From: Embiotoca jacksoni
Lineage: Eukaryota > Chordata > Actinopteri > Embiotocidae
Direction: 5' to 3'
Assembly: GCA_022577435.1 (NCBI GenBank)
Contig: JAKOON010000021.1
Location: 6,574,501 to 6,638,500 of the forward strand
DNA length: 64,000 nt
This document shows positions 12,911 through 25,641 of the stretch, piece after piece; positions within the stretch are counted from its first letter, which is position 1; the number at the start of each line of letters is the position of its first letter. The notes below the pieces were generated by a model. That model saw only the letters and a list, made by a program, of their open reading frames with translations. It had not been told where the DNA came from and made no database searches. The translations under genes and the position numbers were made by a program.

Positions 12911-14920
12911 AAAGCCACAGCTTTTAGCTTAGCTTAGCATAAAGGCTGGAAACAGCTAGCTCAGCTCTGTCTAAAAGGTAGCAAAATCCACCAATCATCC
13001 TGCATTTCCTAGATTTCTGCATTTTACTACTGTTTTTTATTTCTTAAACTGCACTGCAACTTTTATTCTATTTTAAGCTTGTTTAATGTTTTAATTACTG
13101 TTTTTAATGTTTCAATCAATGTTCTTAATTATTTTTAATTTCCTTTCCTTTTGCCTTATGTTTTGATGCTTTTAATGGTTTCATGTGAAGCACTTTGAAT
13201 TACCTTGTTGAAATGTGCAAATACAAATATACTTGCCTTGCCTTCTGTCATCACAAACCGATGCTAATCTCCCTCTTTTTAAGTGAAAGAGTGATTTTAC
13301 CACACCTCAAGGTTGGTTTCTACTGTTGACCATAGGCTTTGTTTAGCCTATAGGCATGACTAAGTAATTATTTACATAGCAAGCTACTATCCATTTAGCA
13401 CATTGTTTAACATGTTGTACTGTATAGCTTTGGACACACCTACATATAAAATCAGCTTAAACCACTTTCAAACCAATGACCAGGGTCAGACCCGGGTTGT
13501 TTGACCAATATTTAACCCTTCTTTTTTGAAATTTAAATCAAGTCAGTCAACACGGGTTAATCCCTGGTCATGACAGTTTTGATGACACTAAGGTCACAAC
13601 CCAGAAGAGATGCTTAACAATCAACTCTGGAAATGGGCTAGGGCGGACAATATGGCATCCCGTGTAGAGTCATTCACATTGAAATCGATTGTCCAACCCA
13701 CCATGAGAGGTGGGTTACGAAAGTGATTAGTAATACACCTTAACCTTTATAAATACAAAATCAGTGAGTGTGTTTACATGTGCATCAGAATCCTGGTTTT
13801 GTGTTGCACATATAAACATCTTATTCAGGTTTCTGAACATTCTCATCTGGTAAAGGATAAAGTAGCTGAAATGATATCGGCACAACAGATATGTTGATAT
13901 GTTGTTATATAGATGATTAGAAACCCTAAATACTGATATGATCACGTATACAGGGATGTGATGCACTTTTGTTATGTTTCATGCAAATGTCATATTTTGA
14001 ATATGATCAAAGCCTGGATAGGACATAAAACTGGGATACTAATGTCCAGGGTTGGCCCATACATTTGTTAGGACAGTACTTTGTCTTTGGGGGCAGTTGT
14101 CCCTCTGACCTCTCTAACTCCACAATAAGTCAATGTGATCAACACTGTGGGGAAACTATAGACTATGTAAAGATGGACGTCACCCATTGGTTTGCACTGA
14201 AGCCAAATTGAAGTCTAGGGAATGGGTTTATAATCCACGCCTTTTCTGGTTGGAGCCAAGACATTCCAAATAGGAGAAGTGGGATATAGCAGGGGGAGTG
14301 ATACTTAAACCTGATTGGATAACACATACAGCTCCATCAGTGCCATAGCTCACTGGAAAGATGCTGTAACGTTAAAAATGGCAATAAAGTATATTAAAAT
14401 TAGAAACTATTTCGGACATTAACATTTACTACAATTAGCCACAGAACAAGCCATAATTACAGTGAACCAAAAACTGATTAAAATACGTAAACAGAAAGAA
14501 AAACTCTGGAATATGGATTGCCCACTCCACTGACAAAAACAACAACAAAATAACAGCAGAACTAAATCAAAACGGCGTCCGCGTGACTCCAGCTGTTACT
14601 CGTCATGATTCATGTGGAAGAACGTTAGCCTGCAGGAATATGGTCATGTGCAGGGACATGTGCTGCACGTCTGTGTATCTCTCTCATTGCGGGAAATCTC
14701 GTGCGGCTTTACAATCAGGTGTTGACATCCTCTGTGGTCAAACGCAGTCCTGACCTTTTACACCGTAACACGGCGTCTGTTTAGACTGTGCGTCGGCGTG
14801 CGTGATAAAATGCTGGCGCAACTTCATACGAGGACTCCACGCCCATCTGATGAGGGGCTGGGATAACCCCCTCGGGCTCTGGCTCCGACACGCAATCCTC
14901 ACTTTGAAGAAACACCTGTT

Positions 14921-14947
14921 CCCCCTCCCCCAAACCCCCCCCTCCCC
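14921..14947 (-). other. Possible G-quadruplex on the minus strand
   Basis: Four C-runs of 4-8 on the plus strand, separated by T, AAA and T, give four closely spaced G-runs on the complement. It lies about 840 bp upstream of the noxo1 start. Confidence 0.45.
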
Positions 14948-15677
14948 ACCACACACGTGCACACTCCCTTACCTGTTCAGCCCGTGGACACGCCCACACA
15001 CCTCTCTGCACTGGTCTCTGATAAGGGATATTACTATCAGATGACAACTTTGAAGTGCTCGCACGTGCAAAAAAAACAACCTGCTTTTAATTATGGCAGT
15101 TGAGGATGCAAGAGATGCCAGGAAGAATTGCGGAAGAGTGGAGCAGCTAATAGTATCATGAACTATTCTAATGAACTTTGGTTTAAGAGACAGAACTTTG
15201 TTTTCATCTTGTGCAACGAACTGAGCAAACATTGTAGGCTACTCCCCCAAAATGTCATCCTATTCCTTTAAATGCACTGATACGTCAGTAATTTATTACA
15301 CATTACATTTAATACATATTTTAATGCGAAGTAGATACAATGATACCGCAGATTATATAATAGTAGCTGACCATTAGCGGTGATATTGGGCCTACAGAAA
15401 TAAGCTTTATTTTTTTCTGTTAAAAATGTAAAATTATGACCAATTATACAATAATGGGTGTTTACTTTTATGTTTTTTTTGGGTGACATGATAAGTCGAT
15501 ATTCTTTCCATGATGCATGCCTCTAACCAGTTCTGCCACATTCCTCTATACATAATCTCCGTGATGTTTATAGTTCAGGAGCGCTGCGCTGCTGCTGCCC
15601 ACGCCTTTGGATGTTTGCATCCTGTCCTCCAGTCATTAGGTGCTTTTTTTGGTCAGGCTCCGCCTCTTTTCTAACAA

Positions 15678-15785
15678 TATAAATCCACCGACTTTCCGAC
15701 CAGTGGAGAGCAGCAGAAGCCGGTTAACTGGAAGATCATAAATCAGTCACTCATCCAGCCAGCTGAGACACAACGGGAGCGCAAG
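15678..15785 (+). promoter_or_regulatory. noxo1 TATA box and 5' UTR
   Basis: TATAAAT at 15678-15684 lies 102 bp before the noxo1 ATG, which would put the transcription start near 15708-15712 and give a 5' UTR of about 75 nt with no intervening ATG. The placement is inferred from normal TATA spacing. Confidence 0.6.
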
Positions 15786-18706
15786 ATGCCCGGGGAACAG
15801 CGCTTCGTAATCAGCGCCCGCGTTATTGGAGGGGCCCGCAGGGACTCACCCAAACTCAAGGTGAGTTAAGACCTCAGACTAAAACTTCTTTTTTTCATCA
15901 TTTCACTTGATAATTTGATAATTGATCTGTTGGAATTATGGCCCTGCTTGACCCACTGTGTTAAAACCCCCACAGATGTTCATGGTGTCTGTCTTGTGGT
16001 CTGATGAGAATGAAGTGATCATCTACAGATCTTTCCAGGATTTCAAGACATTTCATGTGAGTCCAAATGAAGATTTCAACAGATGTCTGTGAAAATTGTA
16101 TGATGGCTCTTCAATCTGGTTTAGTGTTTGTTCTGATCCTAAAACTAATTCCATGTATGTTTTTTTTCCTGAACAGAGCCAGCTAAAAAAGAAGTTCCCT
16201 CATTTTAATCCTTTTCAGAAAAATGACCGAATGATCCCGAAGTTTAGAGGTAAGATTATTTCAACCGTGTGTTATGGATGTGTATCAGAATAATAGGGAG
16301 CAACTCAAACTGTGGTGCACAAGTATATTGCAAATAGAGGAATATTATAGTTTAATATAGAAACTAGAGCTGGACTTATACTGGATTTTTGGGGTCAATG
16401 CCGATACTGAATTTAGAAAGTAGAAAAAAATCAAACACAAATAGAACAATTTCAATCCCAAGCATTTTTTCTGCATTATATACTGTTAAAAAAAAAGTTT
16501 TATTATAGGACAACATAGATGCCGATATCGATACATCTGTGATCTGCCAATATCAGCTGATAAAATTGGCTATCTGATAAATCAATTGGGCTCTGCAACA
16601 ATTCTTTTGTGGAAGCCCTGAAAATGTTCTTTAGCTACTCTTACAAAATGTGCTATAGAAAATAAAATTGTCTCGCTTCCCTTTTTCTCAGTAGATGTTG
16701 AATTCATGTTTTTAAAATGTTTCCTGTCTTCTTTCCAGGGAAGGCACTGAGAAGCAGCATCAAGCAGAAAGGATCAAAGAAGTCTGTCCGACAGATGAGG
16801 TTCTTGGAGAGCTACTGCGGCCAACTGTTGAAGTGCGACCAAAGTGTGACTCAGAGCTCAGAGATCACACGCTTCTTCACACCCAAAGACCACGACCTAC
16901 AGCCAGACTTCACCAAGAACAGGTGGGCTCTCCGGTTCAGTAGGAAATCATAGTGGAGTCGGTGAGAGCTCCTGACTAATAGATAACTTCTCTCTCACAC
17001 AGCATCCTCATCATGCTGTCTGGTGATCTGTCAGATGAGTCAGGCAGAGGAGGCGAGAATGACACACGTCAGCAGGCAAACAACATCAGCCACCCATTCA
17101 TTGCCCAGACTTACTACAGCCTGGACGCTTATGAGACAAAGGACACCAAAAATCGTCCATTCAAGGTTGCTTTGGACGAAAAGCTGGAGGTCCTAATCAA
17201 AGACCCTGAAGGTCAGTGTTTCAGCTTCCATGAAGCTTCTCTGTGAAAATACAATAAATAAATATATTTAGAGAATTAAATCTGTTGACACATTTTTTTT
17301 TTGAACTTTAAACCAACTTCCTACTAACTTGTGTCATTTATTCCCTAGGTTGGTGGCTGGTGGAGAATGGGGACCGGTGCCAGGCTTGGTTTCCTGCTCC
17401 CCTCCTGAAGTTATGGGAAGGAGAGGACGACCGTGACGCTGGATTCCAGCTGACAGGTAGCGGACTAGTTAAATTTTAATTTGAAACGTGTTAATTAAGG
17501 AAACATTCATCTAACACAGAAGCCCTATAATCCATCATTTGGCATGAAATGTGTCCGCAAGTGAGTGCCAGATGCACATAGCTGACACTACTGTGAAGTC
17601 TAGTTGTTACTAACAGCCAACACTAGGGAGCTCTCTTAAACCATTTTATGTTTTCATTCCTCTGCCTGTGTTTGTAGACAGTTTTGTATTGTTCTTTATC
17701 ATGTTGCTGCACAGAAGTGTCTGTTCTCATGGTTCAAACTTCTTCTCTTGGCGTTTAGGTGCTCTGTATTGTGCGGTGAGAGGTTACTCCACTGACAAAA
17801 AGGACGAGGTGTCTGTTCCCTTTGGCTCTGTGGTGGAGGTGCTGAGGAAATCTGATGACGGGTGGTGGCTCATCAGGTATATCCGTCTTACCTGTCTGCA
17901 GTGGAAACAATAAAGATTTTTTTTTTAACCTTATTAAGGGTATTCTAGATTGCATCCAGTTTAACTGAGGTTTAAACCACTTCTCTTTCCCTTGTTATCT
18001 TCTCTTCAGATTCAATGGGAAGACAGGTTACATTCCTTCAATGAACCTGCAGCCATACAACAACCCTCGAGCAGGCCTCTACAGCCTGCAGAGAAAGCTG
18101 CGTAGCTCTTCTCTGAACCTGACAACCAGCCAGGATTCCCAGGCTTCTTATCCAGCCAGCATCAGTGAAGAAAACGGCCCAGAACAGGATTCTGCAGGTC
18201 CCTCCAGCCAGGAGCCCAGCATGCGTCGGTGTCTCCACAAGACCCGATCCCTGGACATCCTCTCTGAGTCCTGGTCGCAGACACAGACAGAGACGGACGC
18301 CTCAACCTCAGACCGCCGCATACGCAGCATGAGCAACACCAGCACAGAGTCCCACTTCTCCGACTTCTCCTCCAGCAGCAGCGACTCTTCTTCAGTTTCA
18401 AATAAAGAGGTGCGGCACCAGAGCCACGCAGCCTATCCTGCTGCCTCGTCCAAACCTGACGTCAGCGACAGCTCACGCAGCATCCCTGATCTCAGTCCCT
18501 CTAACCGCAGCTTGTCCAAGACCAGCTCAGACAGCTTTGGGTCGGTCAGGTCCAAAGGCAGTGAGACGACCTCAGTCGTTCCCAGGATGCCTTGTAGACC
18601 CAAGACTGAGGATATCCTGAAGCGCTGCACCACCATTACCCGCAAGGCAGCCCTGGCCAACAAGACCCGGCTTCAGATGCAGTCAGAGCCCATGCATAAC
18701 CGCTAG
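15786..18706 (+). CDS. noxo1: NADPH oxidase organizer 1 (PX and two SH3 domains)
   Basis: Cytosolic organiser of NOX1-type NADPH oxidase: PX binds membrane phosphoinositides, the SH3 pair binds the p22phox tail and a C-terminal proline motif binds the NOXA1 SH3. Eight exons join in frame: 15786-15860, 15976-16056, 16177-16249, 16739-16922, 17003-17211, 17349-17456, 17759-17876 and 18010-18706 (TAG), giving 514 residues. PX is at residues 5-140 with IYRSFQDF, KKKFP, RMIPKF and a FFTPKDHDLQP end. SH3-1 is about residues 170-232 (WWLVENGDRCQAWFPAP) and SH3-2 about 245-298 (GWWLIRFNGKTGYIPSMNLQPY). The tail is serine-rich with VVPRMPCRPK near residue 470, then RCTTITRKA. The basic autoinhibitory segment of p47phox is not seen, and the RCTTITRKA end resembles NOXO1 rather than NCF1. 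At 514 residues it is longer than human NOXO1 (about 370), mainly through the serine-rich tail. Confidence 0.92.
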
Positions 18707-19610
18707 TGAAAGGGCCGACACCATGCAATAATATCTTAAACTAAGTTGTGTTCTTAATCATAATCTCTTGTTTCTTGAAATATTTTTTGTTCTCTATATT
18801 CACACGCATATAAATTATTCATCTTTCTTTATTCCTACAATCACATTGGTTTGGCGCAGCATTGTTTGTACTTTTATTTTGAAGTCTTCTCTCTCTAAAT
18901 ATTGAAGAGATAGCAACCTGAACAAGACAAATATGGATGCTGACTTCTTTAAAATAATGTCAAGAAATTTTTCATTTTATCAAATGGAGCATGTTTGAAT
19001 ATTTTGCTCGGTATAAGAACAAAGTAGCTTCAGTGAAGCATTAAAAGGAGCATGTGCAGGGACAAGTATATGACATCTAATCATGCAGAGGTAAAACAAT
19101 ATATTTCTTCTAGCTTTTATGTTGCTTAAGGGGAAATTTAAGTGGATAGCATGAGTTGAAGAGGTTAGAAATTCCTAGTCAGTTATATTCTATATATCCT
19201 TTTATCATTTTATTGCTGTTTTTAACTCATAGGAATCAGTGAATGATTGCAGGTTCTGAAGTGTTTGATGAAAAAGGATAAATATATGATTGAATTATTA
19301 GATACCTTTTCCTTGTGCAATGAACTCATAGCCTCTGGCAGGTCACCCTGTTGTGAAGCTGCAGCAGCTGCAAACACATCAGTGAACAGACTGAATGTGT
19401 CAGATCAGGACGATGAAATCGGATGAGTGTGGTAACCAGGCTGTCAGCAGACAGAAAGTGATGGCTTATGCGTATCCTATCAAAACATAACGTTCTTCTT
19501 CTGTTGTTTGTTGTGGGTATGAATATTTTATTTCCCTCTTTATTTACATTACGTCTTGCGTTATAACCTGTAAGAGTCCATAATGTATCTTCAGAAAATA
19601 TTAACAGGTC

Positions 19611-19616
19611 AATAAA
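19611..19616 (+). terminator. Candidate polyadenylation signal of noxo1
   Basis: AATAAA about 900 nt after the noxo1 stop; an ATTAAA variant at about 19040 is an alternative. Position is the only evidence. Confidence 0.35.
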
Positions 19617-20937
19617 ATTTCTTTTTTTCACTGACTCAGTATGATGTCTGTTATTTGACAGAGTGGGTGACCATAACTTCTCAGGTACATATGAAATGAT
19701 GGCCAGACAGACATCATATTTCCATAAATGTCTCATTTAAAAGTGTACAACATATTCTTGTGGTGTGGGGGAAGTGCTCCCTGAAACATGCTGACACTGC
19801 AGCTGCAGGTGATTGTTTGTAAGTCTCAGACCATCTTTTTTCTTATTAGAGATGATGTTTCCTTTACTCGTGGTGGGAATAATCTTTACATGATTAACAA
19901 GGTGACAAAATGTTGCAAAAACCAAGTAAAAGCCCAAGAATGTGTGAGTAAAACTTGCCAAAGATTTTCAGAGGAGATTGTAAAAGCAGATACAGAGCTT
20001 TGTGAGTTAACAGTTAACTTTAACATTAATTTCAAAAGTAATGGAGATGGTCTAAAATAGAAAAACATACACAGTCCATATGTCCTAGATCCAAATCAAA
20101 TCTGCACTCCCATGAAATGTTTAAAAAAAAAAATAAATAAATAAAAAAAAAATCAGTGAATACTATAATCTAAAAAAAAATTAATAAATACATTCATAAA
20201 ACAAAACGGATGATTTTTATACTTAACAACATAAAGCAAACACAAGTGGCCTGATCCAGCCAATTACCACAGCCCGCATTGAACTTTTGACTTAACTTCG
20301 TTAGCCAGAGCCACCTTTTTTGGTAATTTAGCAACTGGTGTAGCTATGGTATTTTGAGACTTTCCTCTTGCAGAGAAAAGGGCTCTGTAGGTCTTTTGTG
20401 CAAGCAGTTTACAATCTGAAAGTTTCAGGACCGCTCCTGTTGTGCGCGAACAGTGCGCATCATAGTGATGTGCAAATAAAAGCTACAATCTCAGTAAGTA
20501 CTCAAGTTTGTCAAGGCGTCCTTAAATGGAATGAACTTATTGTTGAAATGTTCTTCAACTGGAATTTTACTTTGGTCTTTCACTTGACCTGCTGTCAGGT
20601 CTGAGTCAAAAAGCCTGTCCAAATTGTGCATTGAGTTTTTTATTTAATGTTAGCTGAAAGGTTTCCAAGTGAGCCCTGGAGTAATATGGTCCTAGTGAGG
20701 ACAAAAAAAAAACAACAATCTCCATTTCCTCCTGTTTCAGCTGAAAGAAACAGATACATCCAAGAGGAAATGTCTGAGGGGCCCTGAGGGCAACTAAACA
20801 GGTAAGAACCAATGATTTCAGTCAACATACTGAAATATCATCTGAGCTCCCACAACAGTGATAAAAAGTGCCCTGACATAAAGTCAGGTCAAATTATGTA
20901 ACATCTGCACGATGTTTTTGTTTGTTCCTCTGATATA

Positions 20938-20968
<31 letters not shown>

Positions 20969-22113
20969 GTTACTTACGTTTAACTCCAGCAGTTGATTCT
21001 TTAAGAGCAGCTCAACATGCTAAAAACATTGAACCTTGATTTGTCAGGGTGGATGTGTATTATTTTAGCAGGTTTGCGCTGCTACAAATTTCTGAGCACT
21101 ATCTGTTGACCATTCTGTATGTTAGCGTGTGATGGCAGTCGCTCAAAATCCGGCAGAACAAGAGTTTTTTTTGTCAGAGCGTTTCTTGTATGAAACAAAT
21201 CAAGTTTATTATTATTATAATAGCAGCTATCATTCAAATCTGTCATCTGAGAGGAGAAGCCTCAGTGGAGGAAGAAGGAAGTAATGTTTAAACTGTTTAA
21301 AGTGAAAAATTTTCAGTTCCATCATCATATCAACTACAAAAATAAGCAGAGAAGGAAATAAATGGTAATCGGCCTGGGGTTCATCGTTGATGAACAATGA
21401 TGCATCTCATGGTTCTTTTTTAAGGGCTGTAATTAGATCACCTCTCCAGTCCAACACATTGAATATAGATTGATGAACTGCACAATAAACTACACAATAT
21501 GCTCTCAATAGGCCATTAATAATGCAAATATAATCTGTGATGCAACAGACTTACTGCCATATTTATCTTTAAAATAATAATATAAAATATTTAGGTTCAA
21601 ACTTTGTTTTTATGTTATGTTAGTTGTATCTGGATGAGTTTTGTCTGCCCACCTCCAGTGTGATGAGTAAAAGTAGCACCTCATATGCTCAAAAATATGT
21701 TTTCTGTGAATCATAATTATGTAATATATAAACATACTTTGTGACTTGTTTGCAGAGGAAGAGCTAAAATAAAATATTGACACAGGGGAAGGTCCAATTT
21801 CCTTTAACCATTTCAAATTAATAGTCCTTGTTTCAAATTTCACTGTATGTGAAATTACCTTGTGTGACTTGAAACATGGGTAATAACTAATCACTGATTA
21901 TATTGTGCTTGCGCCATAAAACGTGACAAGATGAAGCAAAAGTTATATGCCATCATTCATTTACTGCACTGAAAATGAAAATAGGCCTGGGGGATAAGAA
22001 TGGTGATAAGCCGTCCGTTTAGTTCAAAGAAGGTCTGATAATGTCACAGGTTTTACTGCTTTTCCTGACAACTACAAGGAAATCTGTGGTAGATTATTAC
22101 ATGAATTGCATTG

Positions 22114-22114
<1 letters not shown>

Positions 22115-22147
<33 letters not shown>

Positions 22148-22165
22148 CATGTGTGCATGTGTGCA
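22115..22165. repeat. (GT)n microsatellite with variant 3' end
   Basis: Pure GT run followed by imperfect GTGTGCAT units. Confidence 0.95.
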
Positions 22166-23274
22166 CGTATTGTTTTTCAGGAACCTTACAGGAACTTTGA
22201 ACATCAAGGAAGCGAAACTAGTTAATTTTTCCTGCAAATAGTCTTTTTGAAAAAGTGCAATAAATCACTCCATTAACCACAATAAAAAGCACTCCCGTGA
22301 TTTATGTTTGGTTTACTCCCAAGATAATTTTGTTCATAGTAAAAAAATAACTAAAGCATGTAAAAAAAAAAAAAAGAAGATCTGAGGTGGTGTTCAAGTG
22401 CACACAAAAAGGAAAATATACACACAAACGGAAAATTCTTCCATATGTTTGATTCCAAAGTATGTGATTTTCTCATTGTGTAAAAAAAAATAGGTATTAA
22501 AGTGCTGCAACTCTGCAAAAACACTGCAACATTATGAAACCTCTGCAAAGTATAACATTTAACCAATGTTATTATTGGTTACACTTTTTACAGTGTTTCG
22601 TAGCAGTCTTATTTTAGGCACTCAGCTGATCCTCGTAACAAAAGCTCTAAAGCTTTGATAGTTGCTCGATCTAAACAACCAGGAGCATTGTTTTAATATT
22701 TGAGTGGGCAAAATTTAGCTCCAAACCAAACTGGACAGTTTTGTTTTATTGCAGTTTCAAGTAAGAAAGAAATGAGGAAGACAAACAAATCTTGCATAAT
22801 GAATTGACTGGAACCGTTTTTCCTGTTTCCTTGACTGTATGATGTACAGTAATGATCCACCCACATTGAATTACATCATACCATACATAACCTGTGGCAA
22901 TTGAAAATGATGTAATGAGCACACAGCCCCACTATTAAGGTTACAAATTCAGGTTACTGTAATTCAATCTATGAAAGCCTGTGACCAAAATGTGGTGATT
23001 CATCAGTGATCGTCTTGTCATTAAACCTGCATATCCTTGTAGAGGTGATGGTTTGGGTGTGGTCAGACTAAAAAATATAGCTGTCATGTAAACTAACCTA
23101 CAAACAGTTTGACAGGACGTACCAGTGTTCGAAACCATGAGTAAGAAAAAGTCAACAGATTTCTTTAATGTAAGCAAATACTCATGTAACATTACATATT
23201 TAACACAATAACATACATGAAGTAACTTACTGTATATGACGAACGGAACGTTTCTTACATTAAATGATCTATTG

Positions 23275-23430
23275 TATCCCAAACTATGATCAATTTGAAC
23301 CCTAACCAGGTAGTTTTGGTGCCTAACCTGATCCTAATTGCAAATGTGTCATATTTAACCCCAACCATGACCTTTTCCTAAACCTGCACTTGGCTTTTGG
23401 CGCCTAAACTCAAGGTACCTTGTACGTAAT
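23275..23430. repeat. Dispersed repeat, copy A
   Basis: Contains TTAACCCCAACCATGACCTT and CCTAAACCTG, closely matched in 40695-40865 inside the tex2 5' intron. A common short teleost repeat; family not named. Confidence 0.5.
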
Positions 23431-24003
23431 TCTGAGAGGCCAAGTGGCTGTAACAAAATATCAGTATTTGACGCATTGAGAGGAGAACAGGTTGAAATTA
23501 CATTCAATACCGATTAAAAGATTAGTTCCAATTTTTCTTTAAGTCTGTCTTAAAACAATACTGACATGCCACTATATACAGTACATTAAAGGAGTTGTTT
23601 GTGTGTTCATCCTGGCTACTAGAGGTTGCTTAAAGCAACTTCAATACCACTATGTGGTACAAAATCTCCAGTTCTTGTTCTATAAAAGAATGCGTTCTGA
23701 AATTCAACAAAACCTCATATGAAACTTTTGTTGTCTGAGACAAATTGAGTGGATGTTTTCCAAAGTCAGTCTTTTTAGTTTAAAGTTTCTTCTTTTTGCC
23801 TCCACTGACTGTTCTCTTTTTGAGCTGTGGCACAATAACAAAGCAAAAATTTGGTTTTAAAAAGACTAGCTGTGGACAATATTAACCTGATTTAACCATA
23901 TTACCTTCAGCTGAATTTATAATAAGGTGTTTTTCAGTGGAAACCTACTTTGTAATGTTTCTAATAAGCATGCGAGTACTGTATTAAGATTTTAAAAAGT
24001 GTA

Positions 24004-25639
24004 CAGTGCATCCGGAAAGTATTCACAGCGCTTCACTTTTTACACATTTTGTTATGTTACAGCCTTATTCCAAAATGGATTAAATTCATTTTTTCCTCAA
24101 AATTCTACACGCAATATCCCATAATGACAAAGTGAAAATAGTTTGTTTAAAATTTTTGCAAATCTATTAAAAATAAAGAACGAAAATATAACACGTACGT
24201 AAGTATTAACAGCCTTTGCTCAATACTTTGTTGAAGCACCTTTGGCAGAAATTACAGCCTCAAGTCTTTTTGAGTATGATGCTATAAGCTTGGCACACCT
24301 ATTCTTGGGCAGTTTCTCCCATTCTTCTTTGCAAGACCTCTCAAGCTCCATCAGGTTGGATGGGGAGCGTCGGTGCACAGCCATTTTCAGATCTCTCCAG
24401 AGATGTTCAATCGGATTCAAGTCTGGGCTCTGGCTGGGCCTCTCAAAGACATTCACAGACTTGTCCCGAAGCCATTCCTTTGTTATCTTGGCTGTGTGCT
24501 TCGGGTCATTGCCCTGTTGGAAGATGAACCTTCGCCCCAGTCTGAGGTCCAGAGTGCTCTGGAGCAGGCTTTCATCAAGGACATCTCTGTACATTGCTGC
24601 AGTCATCTTTCCCTCCATCCTGACTAGTCGCCCAGTTCCTGCCGCTGAAAAACATCCCCACAGCATGATGCTGCCACCACGCTTCACTGTAGAGATGGTA
24701 TTGGCCAGGTGATGAGCGGTGCCTGGTTTCTTCCAAACATGACGCTTGGCATTCAGGCCAAAGAGTTCAATCTTTGTTTCATCAGACCAGAGAATTTAGT
24801 TTCTCATGGTCTGACAGTCCTTTAGGTGCCTTTTGGTAAACTCCAGGTGGGCTGTCATGTGCCTTTTACTGAGGAGTGGCTTCCGTCTGGCCACTCTACC
24901 ATACAGGCCTGCTTGGTGGAGTGCTGCAGAGATGGTTGTCCTTCTGGAAGGTTCTCCTCTCTTCACAGAGCAACGCTGGAGCTCTGTCAGAGTGACCATC
25001 GGGTTCTTGGTCACCTCCCTGACAAAGGCCCTTCTGCCCCGATTGCTCAGTTTGGCTGGGCGGCCAACTCTAGGAAGAGTCCTGGTGGTTCCAAACTTCT
25101 TCCATTTATGGATGATGGAGGCCACTGTGCTCATTGGGACCTTCAATGTTGCAGAAATTTTTCTGTACCCTTCCCCAGATCTGTGCCTCGATACAATCCT
25201 GTCTCGGATGTCTACAGACAATTCTTTGGACTCCATGGCTTGGTTTGTGCTCTGACATGCACTGTCAACTGTGGGACCTTGTATAGACGGTGTGTGTCTT
25301 TCTAAATCATGTCAAATCAACTGAATTTACCAGGTGGACTCCAGTCAAGTTGTAGAAACATCTCAAGGATGATCAGTGGAAACAGGATGCACCTGAGCTC
25401 AATTTTGAGTGTAATGGCAAAGGCTGTGAATACTTATGTACATGTGATTTTTTTCGTTTTTGATTTTTAATAGATTTGCAAAATAAAAAAAAATTAAAAA
25501 AAAAAAGATTTCACATTGTGGGGTACTGTGTGTAGAATTTTGAGGGGAAAAAAATGAATTTAATCCATTTTGGAATAAGGCTGTAATATAACAAAATGTG
25601 GAAAAAGTGAAGCGCTGTGAATACTTTCCGGATGCACTG
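24004..25639 (-). mobile_element. Near full-length Tc1-like DNA transposon
   Basis: A 1636-bp element flanked by TA dinucleotides (24002-24003 and 25640-25641), the Tc1/mariner target duplication. The ends begin CAGTGCATCCGGAAAGTATT and form long inverted repeats (about 24004-24140 against 25505-25639) differing at only a few bases. One transposase frame lies between them on the minus strand. High similarity between the ends suggests a fairly young insertion. It lies between noxo1 and tex2 and interrupts neither. Confidence 0.96.
24220..25236 (-). pseudogene. Tc1-like transposase, inactivated
   Basis: Frame of 339 codons from ATG at 25236 to a stop at 24220-24222, ending STKY. The N-terminus is the paired-type helix-turn-helix domain (residues 1-120: GEGYRKISATLKVPMSTV, GRPAKLSNRGRRA), followed by the DD34E catalytic domain with WSDETKIELFG, GGSIMLWGCFSAAGTG and SQSPDLNPIEHLW. 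Two lesions are visible. TAA at 24796-24798 interrupts the frame just before WSDE. The second catalytic aspartate, 34 residues before the PIE glutamate, is glycine (QQGNDPKHT, codon 24513-24511). The rest of the frame is open, so decay has only begun. Confidence 0.93.
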
Positions 25640-25641
25640 TA

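Larger units (their letters stand above)
8801..15677. other. Intergenic spacer gid4-noxo1
   Basis: No exon of a recognisable protein was found on either strand; the open frames are short and lack family motifs. The stretch holds a (GT)n tract at 10759-10792, a retroelement-like 3' tail at 12738-12910, a common teleost-type dispersed repeat around 14150-14350 (motif AAGATGGACGTCACCCATTG) and a C-tract block at 14921-14947 that could form a quadruplex on the minus strand. Confidence 0.6.
19640..24001. other. Intergenic spacer noxo1-tex2, left part
   Basis: AT-rich sequence with no recognisable exon. It contains a 27-nt poly-T run at 20939-20965, a (GT)n tract at 22115-22165 and a dispersed repeat at 23275-23430 related to one at 40695-40865. 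Confidence 0.6.

Noticed and set aside
15786..18706. NCF1 (p47phox) as identity of the PX-SH3-SH3 gene
   Set aside because: The p47phox polybasic autoinhibitory region is missing and the C-terminal RCTTITRKA block fits NOXO1 better.
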